Source: Druceiella hillmani (Eukaryota > Arthropoda > Insecta > Lepidoptera > Hepialidae). Taken from it: 64,000 nucleotides of DNA. The translations under genes were made by a program, and so were the position numbers. The stretch is taken from positions 21,835,001-21,899,000 of the forward strand of contig JAYKKI010000027.1 in NCBI GenBank assembly GCA_039881145.1, read 5' to 3'. Positions 33,423 through 50,213 of this stretch are shown here, piece by piece (the stretch's first letter is position 1; the number at the start of each line of letters is the position of its first letter). The notes beneath the pieces are model-generated. The model made no database searches and was not told the DNA's origin. It saw nothing but the letters and a program-made list of their open reading frames with translations.

Positions 33423-34745
33423 AATAACACTTGCTTTGATATTAACTACAAGTTAACTACAGTTTTGTATGCTTTACAAGTTGTTTTGAAGCCTGATATT
33501 GGATTATCACAATGACCAACATTGCAGTCGCAATTCATAGTTTACTCATCTTTATTTATATATTTTTCCAAAGAAATACCTGACCCTATATTTTAAATTG
33601 AGCAATCGCAAGCAATTATTACAATGTATAATATAAAACAATGTCAGATCTAAATTTTAGGAATAATATTTAGGCGTATGTAGCAATACATAAAAAACTA
33701 ACCTTCAAATTTTTTATAGTAGACGCCCATATTTCTTCATATCTCTACCGTACCGTAATCTCTATACAAATCTCCTATTATTATTATTTTTTTCCTGGAA
33801 CTTAAACTCGAGTATCTCTTATACCGTTTTTCATATAAATTTAATTGCTCATATAATTGTGACGTTTTTCACGAGTTTTAATGGTAAGAGTAACTGATTG
33901 TATAAATATTTTGGTAAAATTTACTCCATTACAGCAGAGAAATAACTAAAAATCTCAGACCAAGAACCAAGTTTTGAAAAAATAAAACAGTAGTTTTGAT
34001 TAAAAAGAAATAAATAGGAATATTTTATATGCAATTTCAATATTTGAAATTTCATAATAATTCTATTGCAAACTCTATTCCCTTGTGTACGTGAACACTT
34101 TAGAATATTTCAATGATGCAACATTGCATTTAGGCCATTATAATCACACCAATTTCTTCAAGAAAACAAAAATATACCCTCGCACAATGCTCATCTCATA
34201 ACAATTTAGGATTCGTAAATAGCTCTCGTCCATAAAACCACAACCACTAGAGGGCAAACAGTAAACGGAAGGGGTGAAGAACGTGACAAAAGTCGTCTTT
34301 TATTAAGCAGAGTTATCGACAACGTTCTGCCACTCTCCGGGGAACTTTCCTTTTGTTTGTAGTATTAAAAGGGTCGGTTGAAAAGATTGAGAATGATAAA
34401 ATCAAGAATCTATTTCCTTTCCCTATTTTATTCATTTGCTAACTGTGTCACCCGACTTTGGGGTGATAAAATGAACAACAAAAGACGTCTTTTTGTAACA
34501 TTATATATAGGCTGTGCGTATAGTTTTGCATTTGTAATTAGAATCTGAAATTACATATAACAAGTGAAATTTACATTTCACTGATAACAGTAATGAACTT
34601 CATTTTGTTTCCAATACACGAATGGAACTCGCACCACGAGGGTTCCGTACACATTCACGCATTTATAAACGTTTAATAGTACATAATATTCCTATTAAAC
34701 TATTTACAAAATTTAACTTTTTTTGAACGAATTACAAATTAATGA
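33423..34745. other. No gene seen
   Basis: AT-rich. A slightly GC-richer patch at 34230-34390 (CCACTAGAGGGCAAACAG to CTCTCCGGGGAACTTTCC) stands out but has no recognised identity. Confidence 0.4.
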
Positions 34746-34749
34746 TCTC

Positions 34750-35085
34750 CGGATTTTTTCTTTGCTTGTGCTGCGAGACCTTGCTTCTTGCCAAATTTCG
34801 TGATTCTACGTCAACGGGAAGTACCCTATAGGTTTTGATCTATTTGTGAGTGTCAAAATATGCTACATAATTAACCATATGTATAGGGTTTTTCATCATT
34901 GTGTTGACTTAAAGGTTGATCTTTACATCTTCGAGGGGCCGTAGGCCTAAACATTTGACATTAATTTAAACTTGATACCTCCACGCGTTCCTGAGAAAAA
35001 GGATTTTGACAGACACTGGCAACAGAAAATGAAATTATCTTATAATGGTTCCTTTTTTTCGCTTTGAGGTACGGAATACATAAAT
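34750..35085 (+). repeat. Remnant of a widespread arthropod dispersed repeat
   Basis: Words such as GCCAAATTTCGTGATTCTAC, GTCAACGGGAAGTACCCTAT, GTTCCTGAGAAAAAGG, TTTTGACAGACACTGG, and TATAATGGTTCC, then TTTGAGGTACGGAA match, from memory of the family, the conserved end of a repeat found in many insects. That end usually reads AAGGGTTCCGTTTTT then TTTGAGGTACGGAACC. The class is uncertain. Confidence 0.55.
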
Positions 35086-35162
35086 TAATACATGTAATCA
35101 ATAATTAATAAAATTCGTAGAAAATAGCTAAGTCAAACATCTTGCAATTTTACATATAATTT

Positions 35163-35165
<3 letters not shown>

Positions 35166-35256
<91 letters not shown>

Positions 35257-35272
35257 TATATATATATATATA
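35166..35272. repeat. (TA)n microsatellite, 107 bp
   Basis: Long TA run with ATGTA and ACACACA interruptions. It produces the Ile-Tyr frame on the minus strand. Confidence 0.95.
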
Positions 35273-35479
35273 GAATTATCACAATTTTTTTCTACGTAAT
35301 TTATTAAGCGGCATATCAGTTGAAAAAGCGATTTAGGAGTATATGGATTCCAAAACATATTTTTCACATTTTTATATATAGTGAATAGTGAAACGACTTT
35401 GTATGTCAATGTATGTTACAGAAAGATAACAAAGTAATGAAAACCTGCATAACTATGTTAATAACTGGCACTTATTCTC

Positions 35480-35740
35480 CAAAAGCCACCGAAAATCAAA
35501 ATCATCACCATAGACACAGACGCAGAGAAGCGCGACGGAGACGGGAGACTCTCCGGAATCCAACAAATTATTTTGGAGTGCACAAAAAGTAAAATAAAAC
35601 TCGTCATATTTCACCCACGGCAGGCTCATTAGACGCAGGCAGGGCGTTGGTCCCGCACCCCTTCGGAATGGGAGCGAAAAATAAAAAGGGTCTCCGTATT
35701 CGACTATTAGTTGGTTGGAACTGGACAGTCTACTCGAAAA
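35480..35740. other. Unexplained moderately GC-rich segment with a 99-codon minus frame
   Basis: GC content is well above the surroundings (for example GACGGAGACGGGAGACTCTC and GACGCAGGCAGGGCGTTGG). A minus-strand frame (35453-35752) spans the whole segment without stops, and the + strand reads Arg-rich near 35510. I recognise no domain in either. It could be an exon, a promoter-proximal untranslated region, or a transposon fragment. No clear splice pair was found. Confidence 0.35.
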
Positions 35741-35752
35741 AAAATTACGCAC

Positions 35753-36417
35753 GCATATATCATTAGCGTCAACTAGCTACTTAAAAATTGATAGCAGTTT
35801 ATACCCTTACTTTAACGTAAAAATCTGCAGAAACCACTAAGATTTAGAACTTTTCAATAAATATAAATCAACCAGCTTCAGCACAGCTTCATTATCATTA
35901 AATTAAATAAATTTTAATTGGCAATTGCTAATAAAACATTAAACATATTTGGGCTAAGTAATATTCATTCAGTTTAGAAAAATTCATAAAAATATTGAGA
36001 TACTATTATATTTTTAATTTTATACTGATTGTAACACTATTCATAGCAAAATGGCATATTTCTGTACTTAATGTTATGACGAAACAAACGGATTTTTGCA
36101 TTTACGTTAAAGTAAATAAATAATTAACATTTAATTAGATAAAGTTGAAAACACGTTGGAAACTCTCGATACATAAAGTCTACAGAGGATCATTTACAGA
36201 ATAATTTTAAAATTTATATCATATAAGTGATGTTAATTAAGTAAAGGTGAACTCGTACTTTTAGTTCTAGAAATAAAATAAGGTTTATTTCCACATTTTC
36301 TCGAAATCTAACTGAAAAGTCATGCATTTTCATTCATATAATATTAATTTGAAAAGCTCAATATTTTATTTTTGAGAAAAAGCAACCCACACTTTAACAC
36401 TCAAATATTGTAACTCA
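35753..36417. other. No gene seen
   Basis: AT-rich sequence with no recognisable gene or repeat. Confidence 0.5.
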
Positions 36418-36483
36418 ATATCACACATGGCTCAGTCTCAATATCACACATGGCTTAGTCTCAACATCACACATGGCTTAGTC
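36418..36483. repeat. 22-bp direct repeat, three copies
   Basis: Three tandem units of ATATCACACATGGCTYAGTC plus CA, nearly identical. Confidence 0.95.
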
Positions 36484-36664
36484 GATAATTTTTTTTGACT
36501 CTTAATGCAGTATTTATAACAGCGTATTTTTTATAAATATTTTAAACTATTAATTTATTTTTATTTTTTTTGTCTTAAAAAAAAGAATTTTCGTTTAAAT
36601 TTGCTTCATGTTATATCTACTAATTTTACAAATATTAACACTTTATTAAACAAACTTCTACAGA

Positions 36665-37040
36665 ATTCAAATCAGCAAGGCAGCATAGTTGATAACGCTG
36701 AACTGTCTCTTCTTTATTCTGTGATTGTGGACGACTGAGCGCGCATCCTCCCCGTATTTGCCGATGCCTCAGTATTACAAGGCTCCTTTCCAGTAAGCTT
36801 AGAACAAACCAAGTTTTTGATCTGACTTCTGGTTCTGTTCCATTGAATCAATCCGTTGGTACCATATTATTGTGTTGTCATTAGAACTTCATAAAATTGC
36901 CAAATTTCATGATGATACAAAAATTAGAAGCCCAAACACGATTAGGATACGTTATTCTGTTATCCAGTTCAGTATCTAACTCCTTGTTCTATTTCACTGA
37001 ATCAGCCTAATGGTACCATTTTATTTTGTTATAGAAACTA
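36665..37040 (+). repeat. Possible decayed SINE-like dispersed element
   Basis: The start, GGCAGCATAGTTGATAACGC followed by TGAACTGTCTCTTC, resembles the box A region of tRNA-derived SINEs. A box B match is poor. A CTTGTTCTATTTCACTGAATC-like phrase occurs twice (about 36833 and 36983), suggesting an internal duplication of about 150 bp. Classification is tentative. Confidence 0.3.
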
Positions 37041-38153
37041 CACACATTATTTCATTCATCAAAACTATTTATTATATATTGGATGAAATTTACTTTCGTA
37101 AATTCCATCACATAGTTAGTTATAGGTTGACCTAACAAAATTGTGTTAAAAATAATGTACTAAAGGAATTAAAACCAAAATAATTAAAGGACAGAAAAAA
37201 ATATTAATTAATAATAATTACCGCCTTGGAAAATAAGCGTAATAATTTTCTGTGTTCATAAAAGTTTGTCTACCTTCTCAGTATGAATATCAATAAAATG
37301 ACAAAGGTCATGACATCACTCACGTGCCCGTTCACTTGCGTTCATCTATCACATTCGTTTTCACAAAAAATCCTTAGTGTAAAAAGTTTAAATTTTGCAT
37401 AACAATGAATTCACCCTCTTGTAAGAATTTAAAAGATATTTTTTAATTTATTTCTTAAACATTTTGCAAGTTATCTTAACAAAAATAACTTGCTGTTACG
37501 TAGGATATCGATTGAAAGTGCGAGTTACAACGACGCCAAACTATTTTTAGAAATATTTTTCTTGGAATTATATAGAAAATATTCGCGACAAAACCGAAGT
37601 AACCAAAAATATATCTCCTTCCTTTAGGATACTACCAAAAGTTTTGAAAGAAAAACAAAATTACCACAAATTTACCAAAAATCTGTAATGATGATTTTAC
37701 ATCTAATTTGAGAAATTTACTATATGTTTTTCTTTCACCAGTAAATATGTATTAGAAAATATCTGTGCATAGAGAACACATTAATTGTAGACAACAGTAT
37801 TTATATTTGTTAAAAAATTAAGAGAAATAACATGTACCCTTAAACATTTAAACTTTTACATGTATTTATGCGTGTGAACTATGCTCATACTAAGCAGATT
37901 TTTTTTTATTAAAAGTAATTCAAAAACGTTTTTCTGTCTATGCAGAAGACGGTTTAAAGTTAAACTTAGACATTTGTGTTTAAAAATGTTGCAATGAAAC
38001 TTTTAAATAGATGCCTAGATTTGGAAGCAACTTTACGTTTTTCTCCTCTTAATTGTGTTTTGATACATTAGGGTACTAATGGAATGCCCCTAATTTGCAA
38101 ATATTTTATCAAAGGCCTAAAATATAATTCGTCTTCTTCCATCACCCTTAATG
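37041..38153. other. No gene seen
   Basis: AT-rich sequence without a recognisable gene or repeat. Confidence 0.5.
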
Positions 38154-38660
38154 CATCATTACACCATTAAAGTGAGAAAATTAGAAGTGTTTTGTCCATA
38201 CTGAGGTTTCACCATCATTACACCATTAAAGCGAGAAAATTAAGTCTTTTGTCCATACTAAGGTTTCACCATCATTACACCATTAAAGTGAGAAGATTAG
38301 AAGTGTTGTGTCCATACTGCGGTTTCACCATCATTATACCATTAAAGTGAGAAAATTAGAAGTGTTGTGTCCATACTGCGGTTTCACCATCATTACACTA
38401 TTAAAGTGAGAAAATTAGAAGTGTTGTGTCCATACTGAGGTTTCACCATCATTACACCATTAAAGTGAGAAAATTAGTAGTGTTGTGTCCATACTGAGGT
38501 TTCACCATCATTACGCCATTAAAATGAGAAAATTAGAAGTGTTATGTCCATACTGAGGTTTCACCATCATTACACGATTAAAGTGAGAAAATTAGAAGTG
38601 TTGTATCCATACTGAAGTTTCATCACCATTAAAGTGAGAAAATTAGAAGTGTTGTGTCCG
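38154..38660. repeat. 59-bp minisatellite, about nine units
   Basis: The unit contains CATCATTACACCATTAAAGT, GAGAAAATTAGAAGTGTTGT and GTCCATACTGAGGTTTCAC. The first unit starts at 38154 and the second at 38213. The second unit has a 2-bp deletion and the last is shortened. Units are about 90-95% alike, so the array looks fairly young. It ends about 15 bp downstream of the stop codon of the minus-strand candidate reading frame. Confidence 0.95.
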
Positions 38661-38674
38661 TTTAAAATTTTATT

Positions 38675-39012
38675 TCATCATTTTTCATCTAAATTTAAAT
38701 TCAAGTCGCCTTCTACTACAACAGAAATAAGCGATCCTGAAGCACCGCAATGTTCTAAGCTGACATTCATTTCAGTATGACTATTCATACCCATATATTG
38801 TCGTATACTTTCTTCCACTTTTATCACTATTTGCGGTTTGATTAAATAATGCTTAAATATACTTTCTTCCACTTTTATCACTATTTGCGGTTTGATTAAA
38901 TAATGCTTAAATATACTTTCTTCCACTTTTATGATTGTTTGCAATTTGATTGCATAACGCTTTCGTTTATTGTCTTCCACTTTTATCACTGTTTGCAATT
39001 TGATTAAGTAAT
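38675..39012 (-). CDS. Candidate C-terminal coding segment with SUMO-motif-like repeats
   Basis: An open minus-strand frame of about 112 codons. It runs from an in-frame stop just upstream of His-Tyr-Leu-Ile-Lys (about 39012) to a TGA near 38675. It consists of four ~18-residue repeats (54 bp) of the type H-Y-L-I-K-P-Q-I-V-I-K-V-E-E-S, each containing I-K-V-E, which fits the SUMO acceptor pattern hydrophobic-K-x-E. A non-repetitive tail of about 45 residues follows, with acidic and Asn/Leu-rich content. An AATAAA lies directly after the stop codon. No ATG start is visible, and an upstream splice acceptor (near 39010) is weak. It may be the last exon of an unrecognised nuclear protein, a retrocopy fragment, or a chance frame kept open by the 54-bp repeat. 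I assign no function. Confidence 0.35.
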
Positions 39013-39015
39013 GCC

Positions 39016-42000
39016 TTTCTAAATCTCGTAATCACCTGGGCATTCTTTTCTTGACTTGACTTTCGTCGTATAAAGTCAAACAATTACAAAATTTAACCCC
39101 CAACTCTTTTTAAATTTACAGACTGTATAAGTCTACAATGATACCACCCGAATACTTAAAATATTGACAAATCAATACATACATAAAATATTGCAAATTT
39201 AGTATTCAAAATATTCTATTGAATACTCAGTATGCATGTGAGTTACACGAGACTCACTTTCAAATTAATTAATTACACATTCATAACAATTTTATTAATT
39301 ACATTTTATACGACACTTGTTTCTTTTTTCATTTTGTTATTTATTATTTTCATATTCCACCAAATTGACATACTTACATAGAAATACAAAAAAATATATA
39401 CACGAAACTGACAAAAATTTAAAACCGAAAAAAATTCCCTGATTTTTTAATAAAGTCTTTCCGGCCTTTTCTTTAATTTGATTGCCTCGTTTCATTCTTC
39501 GCAAATTGTATTTTAATTTAAATTAGATTTTAAATGAAAAAAAGTTTAATTAATCATTCAAAGTCGACTGAATTAATTACTACTCGCCATTCGGCACGTT
39601 ATTTCGAATATAATTTGCTAAGGATTAAGTCCCTCGACCAAGTCGCCTTTTTGTATATATTTTTAACATCGATAGATTTTAATGATTTCTTTAATTTAGG
39701 CCTAAACCTATATTCTAGCATTTTCTCACGTAGAGCAAAAATGTCAAAGTTAAATGAGAAATTATATTCTCCTACGTGGGAATCGTGTTACTTACTATTT
39801 TTAGGGGTGCAAATGGGATTAAATAAAAACTAAAATGGAACAAAGTAATAATAAATTAAAATAAGAAATAAATTTGGTAATTTAATTTTTTTGTGTATTT
39901 GAATGTCCATATTGTACACGAAATTACTAAATCAATTTGAAATATTCATTCGAACTTAGTAAGGTTAATCCTTTATAAAATATACTAATTTTCTTAATAT
40001 TTAATATATAACTATTGCAAAGAAGCTAATAAAATGTATTTATAGAGATGCAAATATATATCACTTCACCTACGTCGTGTACTGTCTAACTTGATCTAAC
40101 AGTAAATGTTATTAAACGTATATTACTTCGAAACAAATACTGAATGATCGTTATATATTCAATACATACAAGTAGGGACTAATTAAACAATAATATATCC
40201 AATTTTTTTGTTAACATCCGTTACTGTAAACCGTTTTCTCCTATTTTCGTTTATGAAGACTATTAATTATTAAATAAAATCGAAACCAAGTGAAAAAGTC
40301 AAAAAGTATTTAGTGATTCGCCAATATTAGGTCGCTTATCGATTCGAATTTTCACCAATTAAATATCTTCAAATGGTCACTTGATAGAAATGAATGTAGT
40401 GAAATATGAAGATGTAGACAGTAAACCACAACACGTATCGCTTTGAATTAGCTACGTTATAAATTGTATTGCCTAAAAGATGCTATTTTGACGTAAATAA
40501 AACAAAGAGTATTTTATTTACATCCATATAAAACACATGTGGTCATATAAATATAATGTTTTTTTTATGACGTCCATTCTGATATTTTCAGTGTATATTT
40601 CATAAGACTAAAATTATTAAAATACATTTAATTTCCATACCACGTATAAAATGTCATTATGAAAGTTCTTCGGAAAGTTAAGATCAATTTTATTTATTTA
40701 TTTATTTATCTACTTTAATGTATTCATAATTAAATAATAAAAGGTTTTCTGCTTCAGAAAGTGTTTATTAGCAGAAACAGAAAATGTTGATTAGACCAAA
40801 CAGAAAAGTTTGTATTAGACCGTCTTCTACTCTTTATGCATCGTAGTTAATAGGCGTGAAAACAGACTTTTTTGCGACTTTTGCTTCGTCTACTTCACAT
40901 ACATTACACTAACGGAAATATCTCAATCAATTAAGAAAATTACGAATTAAAAATTTAATAATTTAATATTATATTAATTATATAAAAATTATTTGTCTTT
41001 AAATCTGTATACTGTTCATAGTATCTAACCACAACACGAAATATTTCCTATTCAGAAAGTAGATCGTGGACTGTAAACAAAACGTGTACTGGAAAGTCAT
41101 AAGTATTTATAAAACTAGTTTACAACCTAGAACAAAAATTTACGCAAAAAAATTAATTAAAACAAATAAAATAGTAAAATAAAAAAAAACATTTCTTATT
41201 CAGAATACGAAAACTTAAAAAAACGCAATACGCAATGTTTCTTTGAGCATTCTACGCAATACACATTCAATAATACGTGAAAAAAAGGATACAGTATTAT
41301 ATTTAAACAAAAATAAAAACGGTAAAATGGAATGGACAGATTTTAATTTTTATATATAACTTAGTTACTATCAAATAAAATAACTAACAAAATTGTAAAA
41401 TAATAAAATTAAGTTATATTTGCTGATAAATATTGAATAATTAGAGAAAAATTAAATACTTATTTGTTTATACATGTCAGAATTAATTAATTTTGAAAAT
41501 ATGGCTGGTGAATGCATATGACATTAAAAATAGTTTTTCGTATCTTAAATAATTTTTAAGGCATACTTATACATATATTGCTATATAACTTCAATCATTT
41601 TTGAGATATAACACAACAAATACTGCCAAATTAATGTTTTTAAAGCCATTTTGAAGCCTCAATTGAACATGATTTGTTTCGAATCGTACTAAAGAAATTG
41701 CATAAACAATATCTTAATGCGCGTTTTACATTTTCACTTCTTGTTTCCTATTATTATTTTAAATTTTTTTTGTAAAACTGACGGAGATAAAATCAAGCAA
41801 AATATAATAAATATAATACTTTTTTTAAACAACAAATTAAATAATACCGACTTAATAATTAAATAATATGTAAATTTAATTACATTTTAATATTAAATAA
41901 TACCGACTTAAATAAACGAATATATTATTATATTTATAGGATCGTGTCGTTTCATCTGTACTGTTATCATTTTATTATTATATTTTTTTTTTGCAACCTT

Positions 42001-43529
42001 GTTATAATTTACCAACTTTCCTGATATAATTTGACTTTATTCTTTTAATTAATGGTATGTACAATAAATGTTAAAAAATTGTCTCAAAAATAGTTTAGAA
42101 AAACTATATTGAAATTGTTATTTTGTTAACTTCTAATTTGACCACCCGTTAATTTAAAAACACTTAAAATTTTAACTTTAAATTAAATTAAGTAAGAATA
42201 AATCATTTCGTTAAAAGTTTTTTTTGGTTACTGTGAAATATGGATGACAAATAGGAAAAATTATTTTTATTGGATATCCCTTTACTTGATGCATTTTTAA
42301 AATTCGTTTAAATTATGTGAATAAACAAGTAATTTTATTTTTATTTTATATTTAATATACATTAGACAATATTATTTACTTTAAATAATATTTAATGTAC
42401 ATGACACACTATGGAATCATGTCATAATTAATGGTTTAATTATTATTGATAAATTTGATTTACCATTAATTGTTGATTGTTGATTATATAATTTTTGCTT
42501 ATGAAAAAAAATTGAAAAATCTTTTATAAAGTTCAGTAAATAATTATTATTTAAGACAACTTATTAATCCAAATGGATTCCACGCATGACCATGGAAACT
42601 AAAAAGTACGCTATTAGTGTGTTTCATAAACCAGCCTAATATGGTAGCAGGAAAATTTTATCATAAATTGCACCTACTTACGAAACAGTTTCCTGATTTA
42701 TACTAAGAACGTATCATTTACACTCTTTTAAACTAGTATATTATGTAACTGCTAAAAATAAAAAAAGCTAACATCCAGTTAAGGAAAATAAATTTAACTT
42801 TAATTAAATTATTCTCGTGGCCTCCATAAAATATTTTATTCCCTAAGCAAGATTAATAACAAGCCTCAAGTATACATTAAATATTCAAGGGTTTATTATT
42901 TCTTCGTAACAGAAACGCAAACCTATCCATAACTTTGTTTAACGAATATTTAATTAATAGATTTAGAGAAAATTTTGAAGTCTAAACTTTCAAATTAAGG
43001 TAAAGGTTTCATAAGGACTACTTTAAAATATACTTAACACAGTTTTCTTAACTAATATAATATAAAATATTTATTAAACACGAAAGAGCTTAGCAGAAAA
43101 TGTGGTTAAACCGTTAATGTAACGTTGTCGAATATTTGAAGTCTGTGAGAACCGATAAAAGTAGTAAGAGTCGAGAAACAACTGAAATATTAAATTGGAA
43201 ATTTCTACTTATATATAATGGATAAGAATATACACGTACGGTTGGTTTGTTTACTAAAATACACATATGGTTGGTTGCTGCACATACGGTTTGTTTACAA
43301 GAGGTGAATATTCGCGTGAATATATGAAATAAAGAACATAGTAAAGCGGGAGATTTGTACATTTCCAATACGATATTGAAAATTAATAATGGTACAATAT
43401 TCTAAGACAGAAAATAATCGAGTGTCAGGTATAGTGTGATGATTATAATACTATTAACCACTTGGAATCCTAAAATAAAAGATTTCTTAAAAATCGACTT
43501 CAAAAAAATTGGTATCTTTTGCAATATAA
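39016..43529. other. Long gene-free AT-rich stretch
   Basis: About 4.5 kb with very low GC. The only longer frame, 39534-39833 (+, 99 codons), has no recognisable domain, codon character or splice context. Short A/T runs and a (TTTA)n-like patch at 40688-40712 are present. I see no transposon or RNA gene. Confidence 0.5.
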
Positions 43530-44020
43530 CAACTACCAGTAGCAAATATCTTGAATTACGGTTGATTTACTACCATTCGATAAGAAGTTGCATTATTCAT
43601 CTCCAAACCATCGTCATCATTTACCATCCGATAAGAAGTCCATCAGACCCGGACCTTGTCGAAGTTGTAATTGTTTTACTAAGTGAAAATTAGCAGCAGC
43701 AAATATATTTATCCTATTATCTCAAGGTTGATATATTACCGTTAAGGAGTTCCATTGTTCATCTCCAAAACTCATCATCATGCCCTGACCTGATGTAGTT
43801 ATTTTGCAAAGTAAAAACCATTAGTAGTTAATATCTTTAATCATAGTTGATTTAATAAAATTCGTTAAAGAGTTCCATTGTTCACATCATCAGACACTGA
43901 CCTGGTGAGTGGTGAAGTTATTTTGCAAATTAATAATTACCCGTAGCAAATATTTTGAATCATAGTTGACTAGCTGCCATGCATTAAGGAGTTCCATTGT
44001 TTATTTCTGGACTTCTAATA
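43530..44020. repeat. ~120-140-bp degenerate tandem repeat, four units
   Basis: Recurring words in the same order: CAGTAGCAAATATCTTGAAT-like, GTTGATTTACTACCATTCG-like, AAGGAGTTCCATTGTTCATC, GACCTGRTG and AAGTTATTTTGCAAA. Units two to four are closest. The 85-codon + frame at 43436-43693 lies over unit one and is not kept in the others. Confidence 0.8.
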
Positions 44021-44689
44021 GATTTTTACCATATTTATATGGATTTACCTCCCAAGAACACATTTTCTGGAAAAAAATCATCTAAATCGATCCATTTGGT
44101 AAAGAACTATCGCTGAACATGCATGAATAAAATTATTCCGACGAGTTGAGAACCTCCACCTTTCTTTGAAGTCGTCTAAAAATAAAAATGCGTATTGAAA
44201 GTGTATATGGCAACATGTAATACCAACTCTTATTTAAACCAAAAAATGGAGGCCCATAAGGCAGGTTATCAGCTTCAGGAAATTTGAAGTTTTTATTAAC
44301 AGAAACAGAAAATTTTGATTTAAAAATCATTGATAATGGTTTAAAAATTATACTAATTCTAGTGTCAAAAATAAATGCAACGTGACGCCTTTATGACTAT
44401 TGAATTTTATTTCACATATAAAATATGTAACAAATACTCTTCAAAGTTCATAAATTAACTTTTATTTACTCCATGCTACCCACGAATTAATATTTCAGAA
44501 TACCTATAATTCTAATACTGAAACAAACTTAAGCTTAAACAAACTTACTGGCCTTAGTATTAAATCTTTTAAACTCATCTTAGATATCGCAACTTCGATT
44601 ACTATTTATATGTATAACACGTCCCTGTAACTCTTCCTTATAAACAGAAGAAAATGTGCATCATCTCCTTACCAAAAACATTGCCGCTT

Positions 44690-44880
44690 GTAACTCCTAA
44701 AGACTTGCGATATATTTCGATTCTACTACTCCTATCAAAATATTTTAAGCATACTGTCTATTATCAACTTGTTCGTGTAAAGCCCTAAATAAATATGGTC
44801 GCTGGTACATCCTAAATACTTTCGATCTATTTTCATTCTACCACACTTATCAAAAGTATTTAAGTATATAACCCATTTAC
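44690..44880. repeat. ~115-bp direct repeat, two copies
   Basis: GCTTGTAACTCCTAAAGACT with TTCGATTCTACTACTCCTAT at 44690, and GCTGGTACATCCTAAATACT with TTCATTCTACCACACTTATC at about 44803, each followed by CAAAA and TATTTAAG-like ends. Confidence 0.8.
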
Positions 44881-49101
<4,221 letters not shown>

Positions 49102-49332
49102 TTATTGAATTCAAATAAAACAAAATAAACTTAGTGTAAAGACAAAATACTTAATATGTCGACATCGTTCTTGAATGTAAGCTTAAGTTACTTAACTCAA
49201 TATACAAACTTAAAATTTTGTTCCTATAATGCAGAAGTTGAGAAAAAAATAAAAGGCGTCTGAACCAAGTATTTTTATCTTATATTTCAAGGGAATATTG
49301 TACATATATCCATGAATGTCACGCATGTTAAT

Positions 49333-49344
49333 TATATATACATA

Positions 49345-49394
<50 letters not shown>
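49333..49394. repeat. (TA)n microsatellite
   Basis: TA run preceded by CATATGCATA. Confidence 0.95.
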
Positions 49395-49396
<2 letters not shown>

Positions 49397-49985
49397 TTTA
49401 ACTGTACCTAGCTTTCCGCACAAGTCAATCATAAATAGATCTTCATTGAACAATCATTTTTGGAATATTTTCCCTTGATTTATGGTTTTTCGGGTATTGA
49501 AATATGTTTATATAAGGAATTACAAAAAGAAAATTCGTAGAAGACTATTGTGTACATAAAAATATATTTAATTCTAATTGAACCAAAAAAGACAGTAAAA
49601 AAGACAAATTTATAAGAAAAATCGTTTATTTTGAAGAAAAATCGTAAAAAAATATAAATCTATTTTTTTGACATATGTCGGTAGATAGATTAAATTATAA
49701 CCTTAAATATAATTATTCAGCAGACAAATATCCCGTGGTTCACTGACATGAATGTGAAGCGCGTATGTTTTAATTATTTATTAAGCAAACTACCTTTCAT
49801 AAGATAATGCCGTTCAAATTTTTGGTTAGCTTATCAACCTTAAAAATTACTTAGCCTTTTGTAAATTTAAAGTTATTATATACAATATCCATATTTTCTT
49901 AAGTTAGAAGTTAACAACTAATCAAAATGAATTAAAATCCCTTCATCTTAAATAATAATATTCGTGTTTTTTAATTACAAGTGAA

Positions 49986-50029
49986 AAGTATAAATTACAT
50001 TGCCATAAAGGCAATGTAACTTATACTTT
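49986..50029. repeat. Hairpin-forming inverted repeat
   Basis: AAGTATAAATTACATTGCC and its near-perfect complement GGCAATGTAACTTATACTT are separated by 5 bp. It lies about 80 bp from a larger palindrome. Confidence 0.8.
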
Positions 50030-50109
50030 ATATAACTTATACTTAAATAATATAACTTATACTGCATAGATGAAATAAAACTTCATTACAATTATGGCAA
50101 CATAAATTA

Positions 50110-50213
50110 AATGATAAGTAAGGAAAAATTTAAAAATACTGCAGATTTATAATTAATTACCTGTAATTAATTATAAATCTGCAGTATTTTTTAATTTTTC
50201 CTTACTTATCATT
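50110..50213. mobile_element. Near-perfect 104-bp palindrome (MITE-like)
   Basis: Arms of about 50 bp beginning AATGATAAGTAAGGAAAAAT and ending with its complement, around a tiny CCTG loop. Few mismatches suggest recent origin or ongoing arm conversion. No terminal motif of a known family is recognised. Confidence 0.8.

Noticed and set aside
36665..36725. Possible tRNA gene or intact SINE promoter
   Set aside because: Box A-like words are present but box B is poor and no cloverleaf can be drawn; kept only as a low-confidence repeat.
39534..39833. 99-codon + strand frame
   Set aside because: No recognisable domain, splice context or composition shift; within chance for this amount of sequence.
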